Positions 36,606 through 45,411 are shown, numbered from the stretch's first letter. The stretch is DNA of 64,000 bases from Prado023 sp964418695 (GCA_964418695.1 CAYQMN010000016.1:1-64000), one strand, 5' to 3'. Notes: generated by a model not told the origin, from the sequence alone. A program made the numbers and translations.

Positions 36606-36701
36606 GGGGCTCAGAGCGCCGCGCCGGGGGCGTCGGGGGCGTCGGGGGGCCTGCCCGGTCACACGATGCTTCCGGGGTCCGCGGCGGCCTAGCCTCGGAG
36701 G

Positions 36702-37406
36702 ATGAAGGTCATCATCGAGCCCGACGCCGACGCCCTGAGCCGCTCCACCGCCGCGATCGTGCTCGGCACGATGCTGCAGGACCGCCGCACCAACCTGTCG
36801 CTGACCGCCGGCGAGACCCCCGTGGGCACCTACGCGATCGTGGCCCCGGCGATGGCCGCCAACCCGGACGCCTACGCCGAGGCGCACTTCTACAACTTCG
36901 ACGAGATCGCCATGCCCGATCCGGCCGCCCGGGTCACGCTCGGGGCGCTGGACGAGCAGCTGTACCGGCCGGCGCGGATCGCCCCGGACAACATCCATGC
37001 GCTCGACCTCGACAACGCCGACGAGATCCGCGCGGACCTGCGCCGGCACGGGGGTCTGGACCTGGTCCTGATGGGCCTGGGAGCAGACGGTCACTTCTGC
37101 GGGAACATGCCCGGCGTCACCCGGTTCAACGAGGACATCTACACCTACGACATCGTCGACTCGCTGCCGTGGTACGCCGACGTGCTCGCGATGTCCGATC
37201 CGCCAGCCAGCGCCGTCGTCACCTTCGGCGCGCAGCTGATCCTGCGCGCCCGCCGCGCGGTGCTGATCGTCATCGGCGAAGGCAAGGCGGAGGCGCTGGC
37301 GGCCGCCCTGCACGGCGAGATCGACCCGGAGCTCCCGGCCAGCGTTCTGCAGCTGCACCCCAACCTGGTCGTGATCGCCGACGAGGCCGGCGCCTCTCGG
37401 CTCTGA
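36702..37406 (+). CDS. Glucosamine-6-phosphate deaminase/isomerase-like protein
   Basis: This 234-residue protein belongs to the NagB/6-phosphogluconolactonase fold. It has SLTAGETPVGTY, the active-site block MGLGADGHFCGNMPG and TFGAQLILRARRAVLIVIGEGKAEAL. In NagB it converts glucosamine-6-phosphate to fructose-6-phosphate and ammonia. It is slightly shorter than Escherichia coli NagB (266), and the signature differs from the common DGHIAFNEPG, so substrate is provisional. It follows the palindrome at 36556-36605. Confidence 0.75.
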   Translation: MKVIIEPDADALSRSTAAIVLGTMLQDRRTNLSLTAGETPVGTYAIVAPAMAANPDAYAEAHFYNFDEIAMPDPAARVTLGALDEQLYRPARIAPDNIHALDLDNADEIRADLRRHGGLDLVLMGLGADGHFCGNMPGVTRFNEDIYTYDIVDSLPWYADVLAMSDPPASAVVTFGAQLILRARRAVLIVIGEGKAEALAAALHGEIDPELPASVLQLHPNLVVIADEAGASRL

Positions 37407-37537
37407 GCCGCCCGGCAGCGAGGGCCGCCCGCCGGAGCTGGCCGAGCCGGCCGGCTGGGACCAACCCCCGAGGGGCTGGCTCAGCCCGGTCACGGCCCCG
37501 CGTCGGCTGGTGGGCGCCCCGAGGTCGCGGAGCCTGG

Positions 37538-38053
37538 TCAGCGCCCGCCGGCGCCTTCCCACAGCCACTCCAGGCTGCCCGGCACCCGCCCGCCGGCCGG
37601 GGTGCCGCCGGTGCGATGCGGCAGCCCCTGGCCGATCCAGCCCCGCACGCCGCCGATCAGATCACCGCTGCGGGTCAGGCCGATGTCGTGCAGTGCCGCC
37701 GCGGCCAGGCTGGACGTGTAGCCCTCGGAGCAGACGACGATGAACTCGCTGCGGTGGCTGCGGGCATGCGGGATCCGGGCCGAGCTCGTCGGGTCCAGCC
37801 GCCATTCCAGGACGTTGCGCTCGATGATCAGCGACCCCGGGATCTCGCCCTCGTCCAGGCGCTGGTGGTAGGGCCGGATGTCGACGAACCGGGCGCCCCG
37901 CCGGTGCCGCGACAGAGCCTCCTGCGGAGTCCAGCGCGAGATTCGCTCGCGGGCGCGGCGCAGCACGTTGTCGATCGTGTCCGGCGCCGGCCCGTGCCCG
38001 GCCGGCCGGGACCGCGGAGCCGGCGGCGCGGCCCGGAGGCTCCCCGGGCTCAT
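37538..38053 (-). CDS. Rhodanese-domain protein
   Basis: This 171-residue protein has one rhodanese domain: FVDIRPYHQRLDEGEIPGSLIIERNVLEWRL, then the active-site loop VVCSEGYTSSLAAAALHDIG (catalytic Cys in CSEGYTS) and the end GGVRGWIGQGLPH. Rhodaneses carry sulfane sulfur on the cysteine. The ATG at 38053 overlaps the stop of the cysteine dioxygenase gene (ATGA), so the pair act together in cysteine and sulfur turnover. Confidence 0.87.
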   Translation of the reverse strand: MSPGSLRAAPPAPRSRPAGHGPAPDTIDNVLRRARERISRWTPQEALSRHRRGARFVDIRPYHQRLDEGEIPGSLIIERNVLEWRLDPTSSARIPHARSHRSEFIVVCSEGYTSSLAAAALHDIGLTRSGDLIGGVRGWIGQGLPHRTGGTPAGGRVPGSLEWLWEGAGGR

Positions 38054-38553
38054 CGGACCCAGTCCGAGTCGGGGTTGTCGGACTCCACGATCCGGAAGGC
38101 GCGCAGGCCGGACTCCTCGACGCGGTAGTACTTCATGTGGGTCAGGCGCGGCGAGTAGGCGTGGATGCTGACGGCCGACTCGGTGCCGAGGTTGACCACG
38201 TCGTGGACCTCGCCCACCGGCACTTCGCGGGACTGGCCGGCATGCAGGGCGGCACTGCTGACGGCTCCGTCGGCCGACCAGCGGAACTCGGTGATCGAGC
38301 CGGCGACCACTCGGAACGCGGCCGCCGAGCTGCCGTGGTCGTGCGGCTGCGTCTGCTGGCCGGGCAGCCAGGTCAGCAGCCACAGGTCCACGCTGTCGCG
38401 GAACGGGGCCGGCGCGTCGAGGCGCACCCAGTACCGCTCCTCCTGCCGGTACTCGACGAGGTGCGACCACTGCGCGGGGTCGCGGGCGATGGCGAACACC
38501 AGGGACGAGAGCCCGGTGGGGGTGAGGATGCGCGGGGCGGAAGCGACGGGCAT
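38050..38553 (-). CDS. Cysteine dioxygenase-like cupin
   Basis: This 167-residue protein of the CDO family oxidises cysteine (or 3-mercaptopropionate in relatives) to the sulfinate. The His ligands are in QPHDHGSSAAAFRVVAG and the third in VGEVHDVVNLG. It starts at ATG 38553 with AGGAGA about 8 bases upstream. Preceded by a Cys-rich leader reading frame 43 bp upstream of the start, which suggests cysteine-responsive attenuation. Confidence 0.88.
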   Translation of the reverse strand: MPVASAPRILTPTGLSSLVFAIARDPAQWSHLVEYRQEERYWVRLDAPAPFRDSVDLWLLTWLPGQQTQPHDHGSSAAAFRVVAGSITEFRWSADGAVSSAALHAGQSREVPVGEVHDVVNLGTESAVSIHAYSPRLTHMKYYRVEESGLRAFRIVESDNPDSDWVR

Positions 38554-38596
38554 GGCTGTTCTCCTGTGTCGTGCGGGGCTGGGTTGTCGGCTGAGA

Positions 38597-38671
38597 TCAG
38601 CGGCAACAGCACATGCAGGACAGGGGAGAGGTCCGGAGGTGGGCGAGAATCCACGTAACCTGATCGGACAT
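38597..38671 (-). CDS. Cysteine-rich leader peptide
   Basis: This 24-codon frame, from the ATG at 38671 to the TGA at 38597, encodes a peptide ending CMCCCR, so four of the last six residues are Cys. It stops 43 bp before the cysteine dioxygenase start. Such small frames control actinobacterial sulfur genes by ribosome pausing at Cys codons. A TCCTG within the first Cys-codon region is complementary to CAGGA of the downstream gene's ribosome binding site, which offers a simple occlusion model. It is likely leaderless or near so: little space for an RBS precedes the ATG. Confidence 0.75.
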   Translation of the reverse strand: MSDQVTWILAHLRTSPLSCMCCCR

Positions 38672-38872
38672 GTAGGGATTGTGACGACGCGGAACGCCGT
38701 CGTCAAGCGCTGGGACCGGTTCGGCCGCCACCACCTCGCCGGAGGGGGCGCACCACCCACCCGGGGCCGCCAGGTCGAAGGGCGACCCCACCACTCGTCG
38801 CAGGCCGGGCTGATGCCTTCCGGCATCGCGTTCCGGGGCTTCGTGTAACGCTTCGTCCGGGAGCGGCGAAGA

Positions 38873-39487
38873 GTGGACGTGAAGCAGAGAGCCGACGACG
38901 AGGTGACGGGGATCGGGCGCGACCCGGCCCTGCTGGAAGCGTTCTACCGCGAGCATGCGCCGACGGTGCGGGTGTTCCTGGCGCGCCGGGTCGCCGATCC
39001 GCACGACGTGGCCGACCTGACTGCCGAGATCTTCCTGGCGGCGATCGACCACGCGCACCGGTACCGGGCCCAGGAGGGCAAGCCGGTCGCCTGGCTGCTC
39101 GGCATCGCCCGCAACAAGGTCGCCGACGCCCAGCGCAGCCGGGCCCGGCGACTGCGGGCCGAGAGCCGGCTCGTGGGGCATCGGCTGCTCGACGAGGACG
39201 CCATCGCCCGGATGGAGGACCGGATCGCGGCCGAGGCCTGGACCCGGGCTCTCTACGACGCGCTGGCAACCCTGCCCGCGCGTGACCGCCTGCTGATGGA
39301 GCTGGTCGCGGTCGACGGGCTGTCGGTCGCCGAAGCGGCCGACGAGCTGGGGGTGAAGCCGGGCACCGCGCGGGTCCGGCTGCACCGCAGCCGGGCTCGG
39401 CTGAGGGACCACCTCGGCGACCATTCCCTACTCGAATCGATCGACGGGGACCTGCCGGTCCTCGTCGTGCGGGAGGCTTCGGCATGA
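38873..39487 (+). CDS. RNA polymerase ECF sigma factor
   Basis: This 204-residue protein has sigma region 2 (LEAFYREHAPTVRVFLARRVADPHDVADLTAEIFLAAIDHAHRY, with the RxxD-type -10 helix) and region 4 (LPARDRLLMELVAVDGLSVAEAADELGVKPGTARVRLHRSRARLRDHL). The GTG at 38873 fits the frame; a GTG at 38879 is possible. The stop overlaps the start of the next gene as ATGA, a typical sigma/anti-sigma pairing. Confidence 0.88.
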   Translation: MDVKQRADDEVTGIGRDPALLEAFYREHAPTVRVFLARRVADPHDVADLTAEIFLAAIDHAHRYRAQEGKPVAWLLGIARNKVADAQRSRARRLRAESRLVGHRLLDEDAIARMEDRIAAEAWTRALYDALATLPARDRLLMELVAVDGLSVAEAADELGVKPGTARVRLHRSRARLRDHLGDHSLLESIDGDLPVLVVREASA

Positions 39488-40179
39488 ACACACCCACCAG
39501 TGATCGGGAGTCGCTGGACTCCTTCGACCTGGCCCTGCTCCACGCGCTGCGCCAGGAGGTCGGCGCTCGCTCGCGCACGTCGGAGCGCCGGCCCGGGCGC
39601 CGTCGGGGTCTGGCGGCAGCCGGGGTCGCCGCCGCAGCGGCCGCGGCGTTCGCCGTCACGTCGCTCGGCGCCCCGGCGGCGGCGTTCGCGGTCGACCAGT
39701 CCAGTGCCGGCGACATCGCCGTCACCCTGCACCGTCTCGACGATGCGGACGGCCTGGAGCAGGCGCTCGCGGCCAAGGGCATCACCGCCAACGTCCACTA
39801 CCGGCCCACGTCCGCCGGTGAGGCGCCGTCCGCCCCGATCCTCGACGAGGCCCCGGGCGCGCTCGAGTCGGGCGGCTCGGCGCTGAGCGGCTCGACCAGC
39901 GCGTCGGCCACGCTGCAGGGGGAGACCGGCGACTCGGCACCGGTGACCGGGGTCTGTGGGGACCCGGCGAACCCGGCTCTGACGACGCAGCTGAATCGCG
40001 ACAACTTCGTGATCACCATCCCCGCCGGCTCCGCGCTGCACCGCGCCGACTCGGAGCTGGAGATCACGACGTCCGGGGGCGTCGAGGACTCGTTCGCCGG
40101 ACTCGACGTGAGCTACACCGTCGACGGCACCCGCTGCGGCGTGGGCAGCGCGTCGGCCACCGCCGTGCCCCTGGGCTGA
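39484..40179 (+). CDS. Putative anti-sigma or sigma-partner membrane protein
   Basis: This 231-residue protein has a basic N-terminal cytoplasmic part (about residues 1-40), one membrane helix (LAAAGVAAAAAAAFAVTSLGA, about 42-62) and an outside domain with two Cys residues (VTGVCGDP and GTRCGVG). Translational overlap with the ECF sigma gene supports a regulatory partnership. No zinc-anti-sigma motif is seen. Its layout resembles the protein at 31629-32582. Confidence 0.6.
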   Translation: MNTPTSDRESLDSFDLALLHALRQEVGARSRTSERRPGRRRGLAAAGVAAAAAAAFAVTSLGAPAAAFAVDQSSAGDIAVTLHRLDDADGLEQALAAKGITANVHYRPTSAGEAPSAPILDEAPGALESGGSALSGSTSASATLQGETGDSAPVTGVCGDPANPALTTQLNRDNFVITIPAGSALHRADSELEITTSGGVEDSFAGLDVSYTVDGTRCGVGSASATAVPLG

Positions 40180-40310
40180 CGAGCGACGCAGGATCCGGCG
40201 AGCGGCTCGACCCACGAGTGGTGGGGGTCGGGCCGCTCGTCCTCACGCCCGGGGCGCACGTGCGTGATCGCGGTGGCGGGTGCCCGTGGGTCAGGGCGTT
40301 GGATGGCGCC

Positions 40311-40913
40311 GTGACCGACACCGACCTCCCCACCCCCGCCCCCCGCACCCTCGGCTCGGCTGCCCTCGACACCGCGCTGACCGTCTCCGAGCTCGGCCTG
40401 GGCTGCATGGGCATCTCCGAGTTTTACGGAGCTCCCGACGAGGAGGCGGGAACCGAGACGATCCTGCGCGCCCTCGACCTGGGCATCACGTTCTTCGACA
40501 CGGCCGACATGTACGGCCCGTTCACCAACGAGAAGCTGCTCGGGCGCGTCCTCGGCCCGCGCCGGGACGAGGTCGTCCTGGCCACCAAGTTCGGCAACGT
40601 GCGCGGGGAGAACGGCGAGCGCCTGGGCATCAGCGGCACCCCGGAGTACGTCCTCCGGCTGGTCGACCAGGTCCGGACGATCGCGGCCGCGAAGGGGTGC
40701 ACGCCCGGCCAGCTCGCGCTCGCCTGGGTCCTGGCGCAAGGCGAGGCGATCGTGCCGATTCCGGGCACCCGACGGGTCCGGCATCTGGAGGAGAACCTCG
40801 GCGCGACCACGGTCGACCTGACCGCCGAGGATCTGGCCGCGCTCGACGCGGCAGTCCCGCGGGACGCCGTCGTCGGCGATCGGTACGGGGACATGTCGTC
40901 GGTGAACCGCTGA
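40311..40913 (+). CDS. Aldo/keto reductase with large in-frame internal deletion
   Basis: The 200-residue frame starts as a normal aldo/keto reductase (LGLGCMGISEFYGAPDEEAGTETIL, TFFDTADMYGPF, VLATKFGNVRG). After ISGTPEYV it jumps directly to LVDQVRTIAAAKGCTPGQLALAWVLAQ, the start of the C-terminal part, and ends normally (PIPGTRRVRHLEENLGA). About 125-130 residues, including the catalytic His region and the barrel centre, are missing when compared with the paralogue at 24515-25501. The reading frame stays open, so a protein may be made, but reductase activity is unlikely. Confidence 0.75.
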   Translation: MTDTDLPTPAPRTLGSAALDTALTVSELGLGCMGISEFYGAPDEEAGTETILRALDLGITFFDTADMYGPFTNEKLLGRVLGPRRDEVVLATKFGNVRGENGERLGISGTPEYVLRLVDQVRTIAAAKGCTPGQLALAWVLAQGEAIVPIPGTRRVRHLEENLGATTVDLTAEDLAALDAAVPRDAVVGDRYGDMSSVNR

Positions 40914-41006
40914 CGCTGGGCCGGTGAGCTGGTGCGGACCCGCCCACCAGACACCGGCGGTTGGGTCCCGCCTCCCGCCTTCGGCCGAGCGCCCGGCCGG
41001 ACCTGC

Positions 41007-41046
41007 TTGACCCTGGCACCCTACGGCGTATATACATACGTGGTAT
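41007..41046 (+). promoter_or_regulatory. Promoter with overlapping operator for the PadR operon
   Basis: TTGACC at 41007-41012 and TATACA at 41031-41036 are 18 bp apart and look like a sigma-A-type promoter. The -10 is embedded in GTATATAC (41028-41035, self-complementary) and ATAC-GTG-GTAT (41036-41046, inverted repeat). The GTG start at 41071 is 35 bp after the -10. PadR proteins usually bind palindromes over their own promoter, so autorepression is a reasonable inference. Confidence 0.55.
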
Positions 41047-41070
41047 CCATCGACCAGGGGGGACCGGCAC

Positions 41071-41703
41071 GTGTCGATCAAGCAGGGACTGCTGGCGCTG
41101 CTCGCAGAGGCGCCCATGTACGGCTATCAGCTGCGCGGCCAGTTCGAGGCGCGCACGGGCGCGACCTGGCCGCTGAACGTCGGTCAGGTCTATACGACCT
41201 TGGGCCGGCTGGAGCGTGACGGGCTGGTCGAGGCCGCGGGCAGCGACGACGAGGGGCGGGTGCGCTACCGGATCAGCGAGGCGGGGCGTGCGGACGTGGC
41301 GGCCTGGTTCGCCTCGCCCGTGGACCGCGCCACGCCGCCGCGCGACGAGCTGGCGATCAAGCTGGCGATGGCGGTGACCGTGCCGGGCGTGGATGTGCGG
41401 GCCGTGATCAGCCGACAGCGCGCTGCGACCGTGCGTGCGCTGCAGGACTACACCCGGCTCAAGGCGAACCTGCCGACCTCGGCGGCCACGACGGCCGAGC
41501 TGTCCTGGCAGCTCGTCCTGGAGTCCCTGATCTTCGACGCGGACGCCGAGGTCCGCTGGCTCGACCACTGCGAGGCTCGCCTGGTCCGGGCCTCCGACGC
41601 GCTGCAGTCCAGCCCGCCCGCCGCCCCAGCGTCTTCGCCCGCCCCGGCCCCGATGCCTGCGGAGCAGACCTCCCGGCAGGACCGGTCGGGAGCGCCGCGA
41701 TGA
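41071..41703 (+). CDS. PadR-family transcriptional repressor
   Basis: This 210-residue protein has an N-terminal winged helix (KQGLLALLAEAPMYGYQLRGQFEARTGATWPLNVGQVYTTLGRLERDGLV, residues 4-53) followed by a coiled-coil dimerisation domain. The C-terminus is Pro/Ala/Ser-rich (SSPPAAPASSPAPAPMP). PadR proteins respond to phenolics, antibiotics or cell-envelope stress. Its stop overlaps the start of the ABC ATPase (ATGA), so it controls the operon that follows. Confidence 0.9.
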   Translation: MSIKQGLLALLAEAPMYGYQLRGQFEARTGATWPLNVGQVYTTLGRLERDGLVEAAGSDDEGRVRYRISEAGRADVAAWFASPVDRATPPRDELAIKLAMAVTVPGVDVRAVISRQRAATVRALQDYTRLKANLPTSAATTAELSWQLVLESLIFDADAEVRWLDHCEARLVRASDALQSSPPAAPASSPAPAPMPAEQTSRQDRSGAPR

Positions 41704-42431
41704 CCGCTCCGACCGTCGTGCTGGAGATGGTGGACATCGACCGGGTGTACGGCAAGCCGCCGGTCCAGGTGCACGCTCTGCGGGGGGTCTCGCTGCGGGT
41801 GAATGCGGGCGAGCTCGTCTCCGTCATGGGGCCGTCGGGCTCGGGCAAGTCCAGCCTGCTGACGATCGCCGGCGGCCTGGACCGGCCGACCAGCGGTGTG
41901 GTCCGGGTCGGCGACGTCGACCTGGTCGCCGCCAGCGCCGCCCAGGTGGCAGCGGTCCGCCGCCAGCGCGTGGGGTACGTGTTCCAGGACTACAACCTCG
42001 TGCCGGCGCTGACCGCGGCCGAGAACGTCGGTCTGCCCCTGGAGCTGGACGGGGTGGGTCGCGCGGCCGCCCGGCGCGCCGCGCTGGTCGCGCTCGAGGA
42101 GGTCGGGCTGGCGGACTTGGCCGACCGCTTCCCCGACCAGATGTCCGGCGGGCAGGCCCAGCGCGTGGCGATCGCCCGGGCGGTGGTCGGCGACCGCACG
42201 CTCATCCTGGCCGACGAGCCGACCGGCGCGCTGGACACCGAGACCGGCGACGCCGTCCTGCGGATCCTGCGCGCCCGGGTGGATGCCGGAGCCGCCGGCA
42301 TGCTGGTCACGCACGACGCCCGGCACGCGGCGTGGGCCGACCGGGTCGTGTTCATCCGTGACGGGCAGATCGTCGAGGAGACCGGGACTGCGCCGGGCGT
42401 CGAGTCGCTGCTCGACGAGGCCGCGTCGTGA
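41700..42431 (+). CDS. ABC transporter ATP-binding protein (LolD/MacB type)
   Basis: This 243-residue ATPase has Walker A GPSGSGKS (about 45-52), Q-loop FQDYNLVPALTAAENV, signature MSGGQAQRV, Walker B LILADEPTGALD and switch His in LVTHD. The subclass pairs with FtsX-type permeases in antimicrobial-peptide or lipoprotein extrusion. Co-transcribed with padR and the permease at 42514. Confidence 0.92.
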   Translation: MTAPTVVLEMVDIDRVYGKPPVQVHALRGVSLRVNAGELVSVMGPSGSGKSSLLTIAGGLDRPTSGVVRVGDVDLVAASAAQVAAVRRQRVGYVFQDYNLVPALTAAENVGLPLELDGVGRAAARRAALVALEEVGLADLADRFPDQMSGGQAQRVAIARAVVGDRTLILADEPTGALDTETGDAVLRILRARVDAGAAGMLVTHDARHAAWADRVVFIRDGQIVEETGTAPGVESLLDEAAS

Positions 42432-42513
42432 CCGGCGCAGCGAGGTCGGCCGACCCCATGCCGGCTCGCCGGGCATCGGCCCCGGCGCAGCGTCCGAGCA
42501 TCGCCGCCCGCCC

Positions 42514-45411
42514 ATGAGCGCACCGACCACCGAGGCCCCGACCACACTGCCGGCACCGGGCCGCCGGCGCCGCGGCGCCGGCTGGGGCGTCCCCCTGCGG
42601 ATCGCCCGCCGGGAGACGATGCGCGCCAAGGGTCGCAGCGCCCTGGTGCTGCTGCTGGTGCTGCTGCCCGTGCTCGTCGTCACCGTCCTGTCGACCCTGC
42701 TGCGCACAGCACTGGTGTCGACCGAGGAGTCGCTGCCCCGCGAGCTGGGTGCGTCGGACGTGGCGGTCCGTCTGCACTGGGACGTCCCCGAGGGCCAGGT
42801 CCTGGTCCAGTGCCCCGACCTGTCGTGCACCACCTCGGCCCTGGCCACCGGGGATCCTGTCCCCGACCTTCCGCCCGAGGACGCCATCCGGGCCGTGCTC
42901 GGACCGCAGGCGCGGGTCGTCGCGGTGCCCACGCAGTACCTGGACCTCACGGTCGGTGACCGGACCTTCTACGGCCTGATCTCGGAGGCGGATCTCACCG
43001 ATCCCCTGTTCGCCGGGATGCTCGAGCTGGTCGAGGGTCGCGCCCCGGCCGCGCCCGGGGAGATCGCGGTGAGCGAGCCGGTGGCCGCGCGAGGCTCCGG
43101 GATCGGGACCTCCCTGGACCTGGGTGGCTACGGGACCGGGCACGTCGTCGGGATCGTCCGCGACCATCGCGCGCCCGACGAGGTCGTGGGTGCGCCCGGC
43201 GGCCTGGGGGTGCCCTTCGTGGACGGCGACCTCCCCAACGAGTGGAGTCGCTGGCTGGTCGAGGTGCCGGGTGGGGTCAGCTGGGAGCAGGTGCTGGGGC
43301 TCAACGCGCACGGGCTGACCGCACTGTCTCGGCAGGTGGTGACCGATCCACCGACCGAGGCCGAGCTGGCAGCCGACCCGCGTACCCAGGGCCTGAACTC
43401 GGCGGAATTCGACGACGGCCCGAACAGCACCGCGATCGCCGTCGTGGGCCTGATCGTGGCGATGGTCCTGCTCGAGGTGGTGCTGCTGGCCGGGCCCGCC
43501 TTCGCGGTGAGCGCGTCGTCGCAGACGCGCGCGCTGGGCCTGATCGCGGCTCAGGGCGGTGGCCGCCGGGAGCTGCGACGGGTGGTGCTCGGACAGGCCG
43601 TCGTGCTCGGCGCGATCGCCGCCGTGGTCGGCGTGGTCGTCGGGGTCGTGGGCACCCGGCTGGTCTACCCGCTCCTGGTCCAGGCGCTCGGGCCCGCGCA
43701 GGTCGGGCCGTTCGAGGTGGGCTGGTTCGACCTCGCTCTGGTGGCCATCTTCGGCTTCGGCAGCGCCCTGGTCGCCGCCCTCGCGCCGGCGCGGGCCGCC
43801 GCCCGGATGGATCCGGTCCGTGCCATCGCCGGCAGGCGCCCCGAGGCCCGGACCACCCAGTGGCACCCCGTGCTCGGGGCCGTCCTCGTCGGCGCCGGCA
43901 TCGGGCTTGCCCTGGCGGGGGCCGCGAACTCCGCGTCGTCCGGGCGAGGTGCCGGATCGCTGCTGATCGCGGCCGGTGCGGTCGCCGCGGTCCTGGGGGC
44001 GGTGCTCATCGCCCCGCTGGCGATCCGGCTGCTCGCCCGGCTCGCGACGGTCGCGCCGGTGAGCGTGCGCTACGCGGTGCGCGACATGGCCCGCAACCAG
44101 CTGCGCACCGCCCCCGCGGTCGCCGCGGTGGCCGCGGTGGTGGCCGGCGCGGTCGCCCTCGGCATCGCCGGCACGTCGGACGCCGCGGAACGGCGTGCGG
44201 AGTACGTCCCTGGTGGTCCGGTCGGCGACGCGGTCGTGCGGGTGTACAGCGGCGAGGGCCTGGTCGAGGAGAGCACGTGGGCCGGGCTGGCCGAGGAGCT
44301 CAGCGCGCAGCATCCGACAGCTTCGACCGTGCTGGTCCCCGGCGCCCACGATCCGTTCCTCGAGTACGTCCCGGGCCAGACCGGACTGGCGCTGACGGCG
44401 AGCACGGTGCTGCCCGAGATCCCCGACCCGGTCTTCGCGCCGGGCACGCCGGGCTTCGCCCAGCAGGCCTACCAGTCGTACATCCGTGGCTGGTGGTACT
44501 CGTCGGGGATCCTCGCGGGGCACGACGGACTGGCGGCGATCGGCACCGCGCTCACCGACGAGCAGCGCCAGCGCGCGGAGGCCGCGCTGGCCGACGGCGC
44601 CGCCGTCGTGCTGCGCAACTCGCCCGCACCCGACCAGGGGACCGCGACCTTCGACGTGGTCGTCGTCGCGGACCTGCCGGACTCCGACGACCCCCAGGAG
44701 GACGTGGGGCCCACGAGCCGGCAGACGCTCACCGTGCCGGCGATCGGCCTGCAGCTGCCGGGGATCTCGGTGCCCGCCGCGGCCATCGTGCCGGACTCGC
44801 TCCTGCGGGAGGCGCGGCTGGAGCCCATCACCGTCGCGCTGGTGCTCGACGCCGAAGCGGATCTGACCCGGGTCGACGAGGAGCGCCTGCAGAACGCGGT
44901 CAACACCTCGCCGACCCTGAAGCCCGAGGCGCTGACCGCATCGGTGAGCCTGGAGACCGGGTGGACCGACGACGCGCGCGTGGTGCTGATGATCCTGGCC
45001 CTGACGGCCGGCGTGCTGGTCCTGGCCGGCTCGATGACCGCCGCCCTGCTGGCCCTCTCCGACGCCCGCCCCGACTTCGCCACCCTCGGCGCGGTCGGTG
45101 CCGCACCTCGGACGCGCCGGCGGATCGCGGCGGCCTACGGCTGGGCGATCGCGTTCCTGGGCGCCCTGCTCGGGGCTGCTGTCGGGTTCATCCCCGGGGT
45201 GGCGATCACCTACCCGCTCACCGCCGACCCCGACGGCCACCTCGTGGACCAGGGGCTGGTCGACCTCTCCGGAGCCCCGATCGCCGCGCACTACCTGGTG
45301 ATCCCCTGGCCGCTGATCGTCGCCCTGGTCGTGGCTCTGCCGATCCTGGTCGGCGTGGTCGTGGGGGCCACGACCCGCTCCCGGCTGCCGATGGCCGCCC
45401 GCATCGAATGA
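42514..45411 (+). CDS. FtsX-family ABC permease, two FtsX modules
   Basis: This 965-residue membrane protein has an N-terminal helix after RREMRAKGRSALVLLLV, a long extracytoplasmic domain (residues about 60-300) and a first membrane block (NSTAIAVVGLIVAMVLLEVVLLAGPAFAV to ALAPARAAARMDPVRAIAGRRP). A second extracytoplasmic domain and a C-terminal block (DDARVVLMILALTAGVLVLAGSM, RRRIAAAYGWAIAFLGALLGAAVGF) follow. Such duplicated FtsX proteins export antibiotics or peptides or sense envelope stress. The start 42514 is chosen because the frame upstream lacks family-like residues. It lies 82 bp after the ATPase stop. Confidence 0.88.
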   Translation: MSAPTTEAPTTLPAPGRRRRGAGWGVPLRIARRETMRAKGRSALVLLLVLLPVLVVTVLSTLLRTALVSTEESLPRELGASDVAVRLHWDVPEGQVLVQCPDLSCTTSALATGDPVPDLPPEDAIRAVLGPQARVVAVPTQYLDLTVGDRTFYGLISEADLTDPLFAGMLELVEGRAPAAPGEIAVSEPVAARGSGIGTSLDLGGYGTGHVVGIVRDHRAPDEVVGAPGGLGVPFVDGDLPNEWSRWLVEVPGGVSWEQVLGLNAHGLTALSRQVVTDPPTEAELAADPRTQGLNSAEFDDGPNSTAIAVVGLIVAMVLLEVVLLAGPAFAVSASSQTRALGLIAAQGGGRRELRRVVLGQAVVLGAIAAVVGVVVGVVGTRLVYPLLVQALGPAQVGPFEVGWFDLALVAIFGFGSALVAALAPARAAARMDPVRAIAGRRPEARTTQWHPVLGAVLVGAGIGLALAGAANSASSGRGAGSLLIAAGAVAAVLGAVLIAPLAIRLLARLATVAPVSVRYAVRDMARNQLRTAPAVAAVAAVVAGAVALGIAGTSDAAERRAEYVPGGPVGDAVVRVYSGEGLVEESTWAGLAEELSAQHPTASTVLVPGAHDPFLEYVPGQTGLALTASTVLPEIPDPVFAPGTPGFAQQAYQSYIRGWWYSSGILAGHDGLAAIGTALTDEQRQRAEAALADGAAVVLRNSPAPDQGTATFDVVVVADLPDSDDPQEDVGPTSRQTLTVPAIGLQLPGISVPAAAIVPDSLLREARLEPITVALVLDAEADLTRVDEERLQNAVNTSPTLKPEALTASVSLETGWTDDARVVLMILALTAGVLVLAGSMTAALLALSDARPDFATLGAVGAAPRTRRRIAAAYGWAIAFLGALLGAAVGFIPGVAITYPLTADPDGHLVDQGLVDLSGAPIAAHYLVIPWPLIVALVVALPILVGVVVGATTRSRLPMAARIE

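Noticed and set aside
36612..36650. GCGTCGGGGGCGTC run after the palindrome as a terminator
   Set aside because: Simple GC-rich repeat with no stable stem-loop and no T-run.
42352..45291. 979-residue minus-strand frame across the FtsX permease
   Set aside because: Shadow of the permease gene; composition is His/Arg/Gly-rich without conserved domains.
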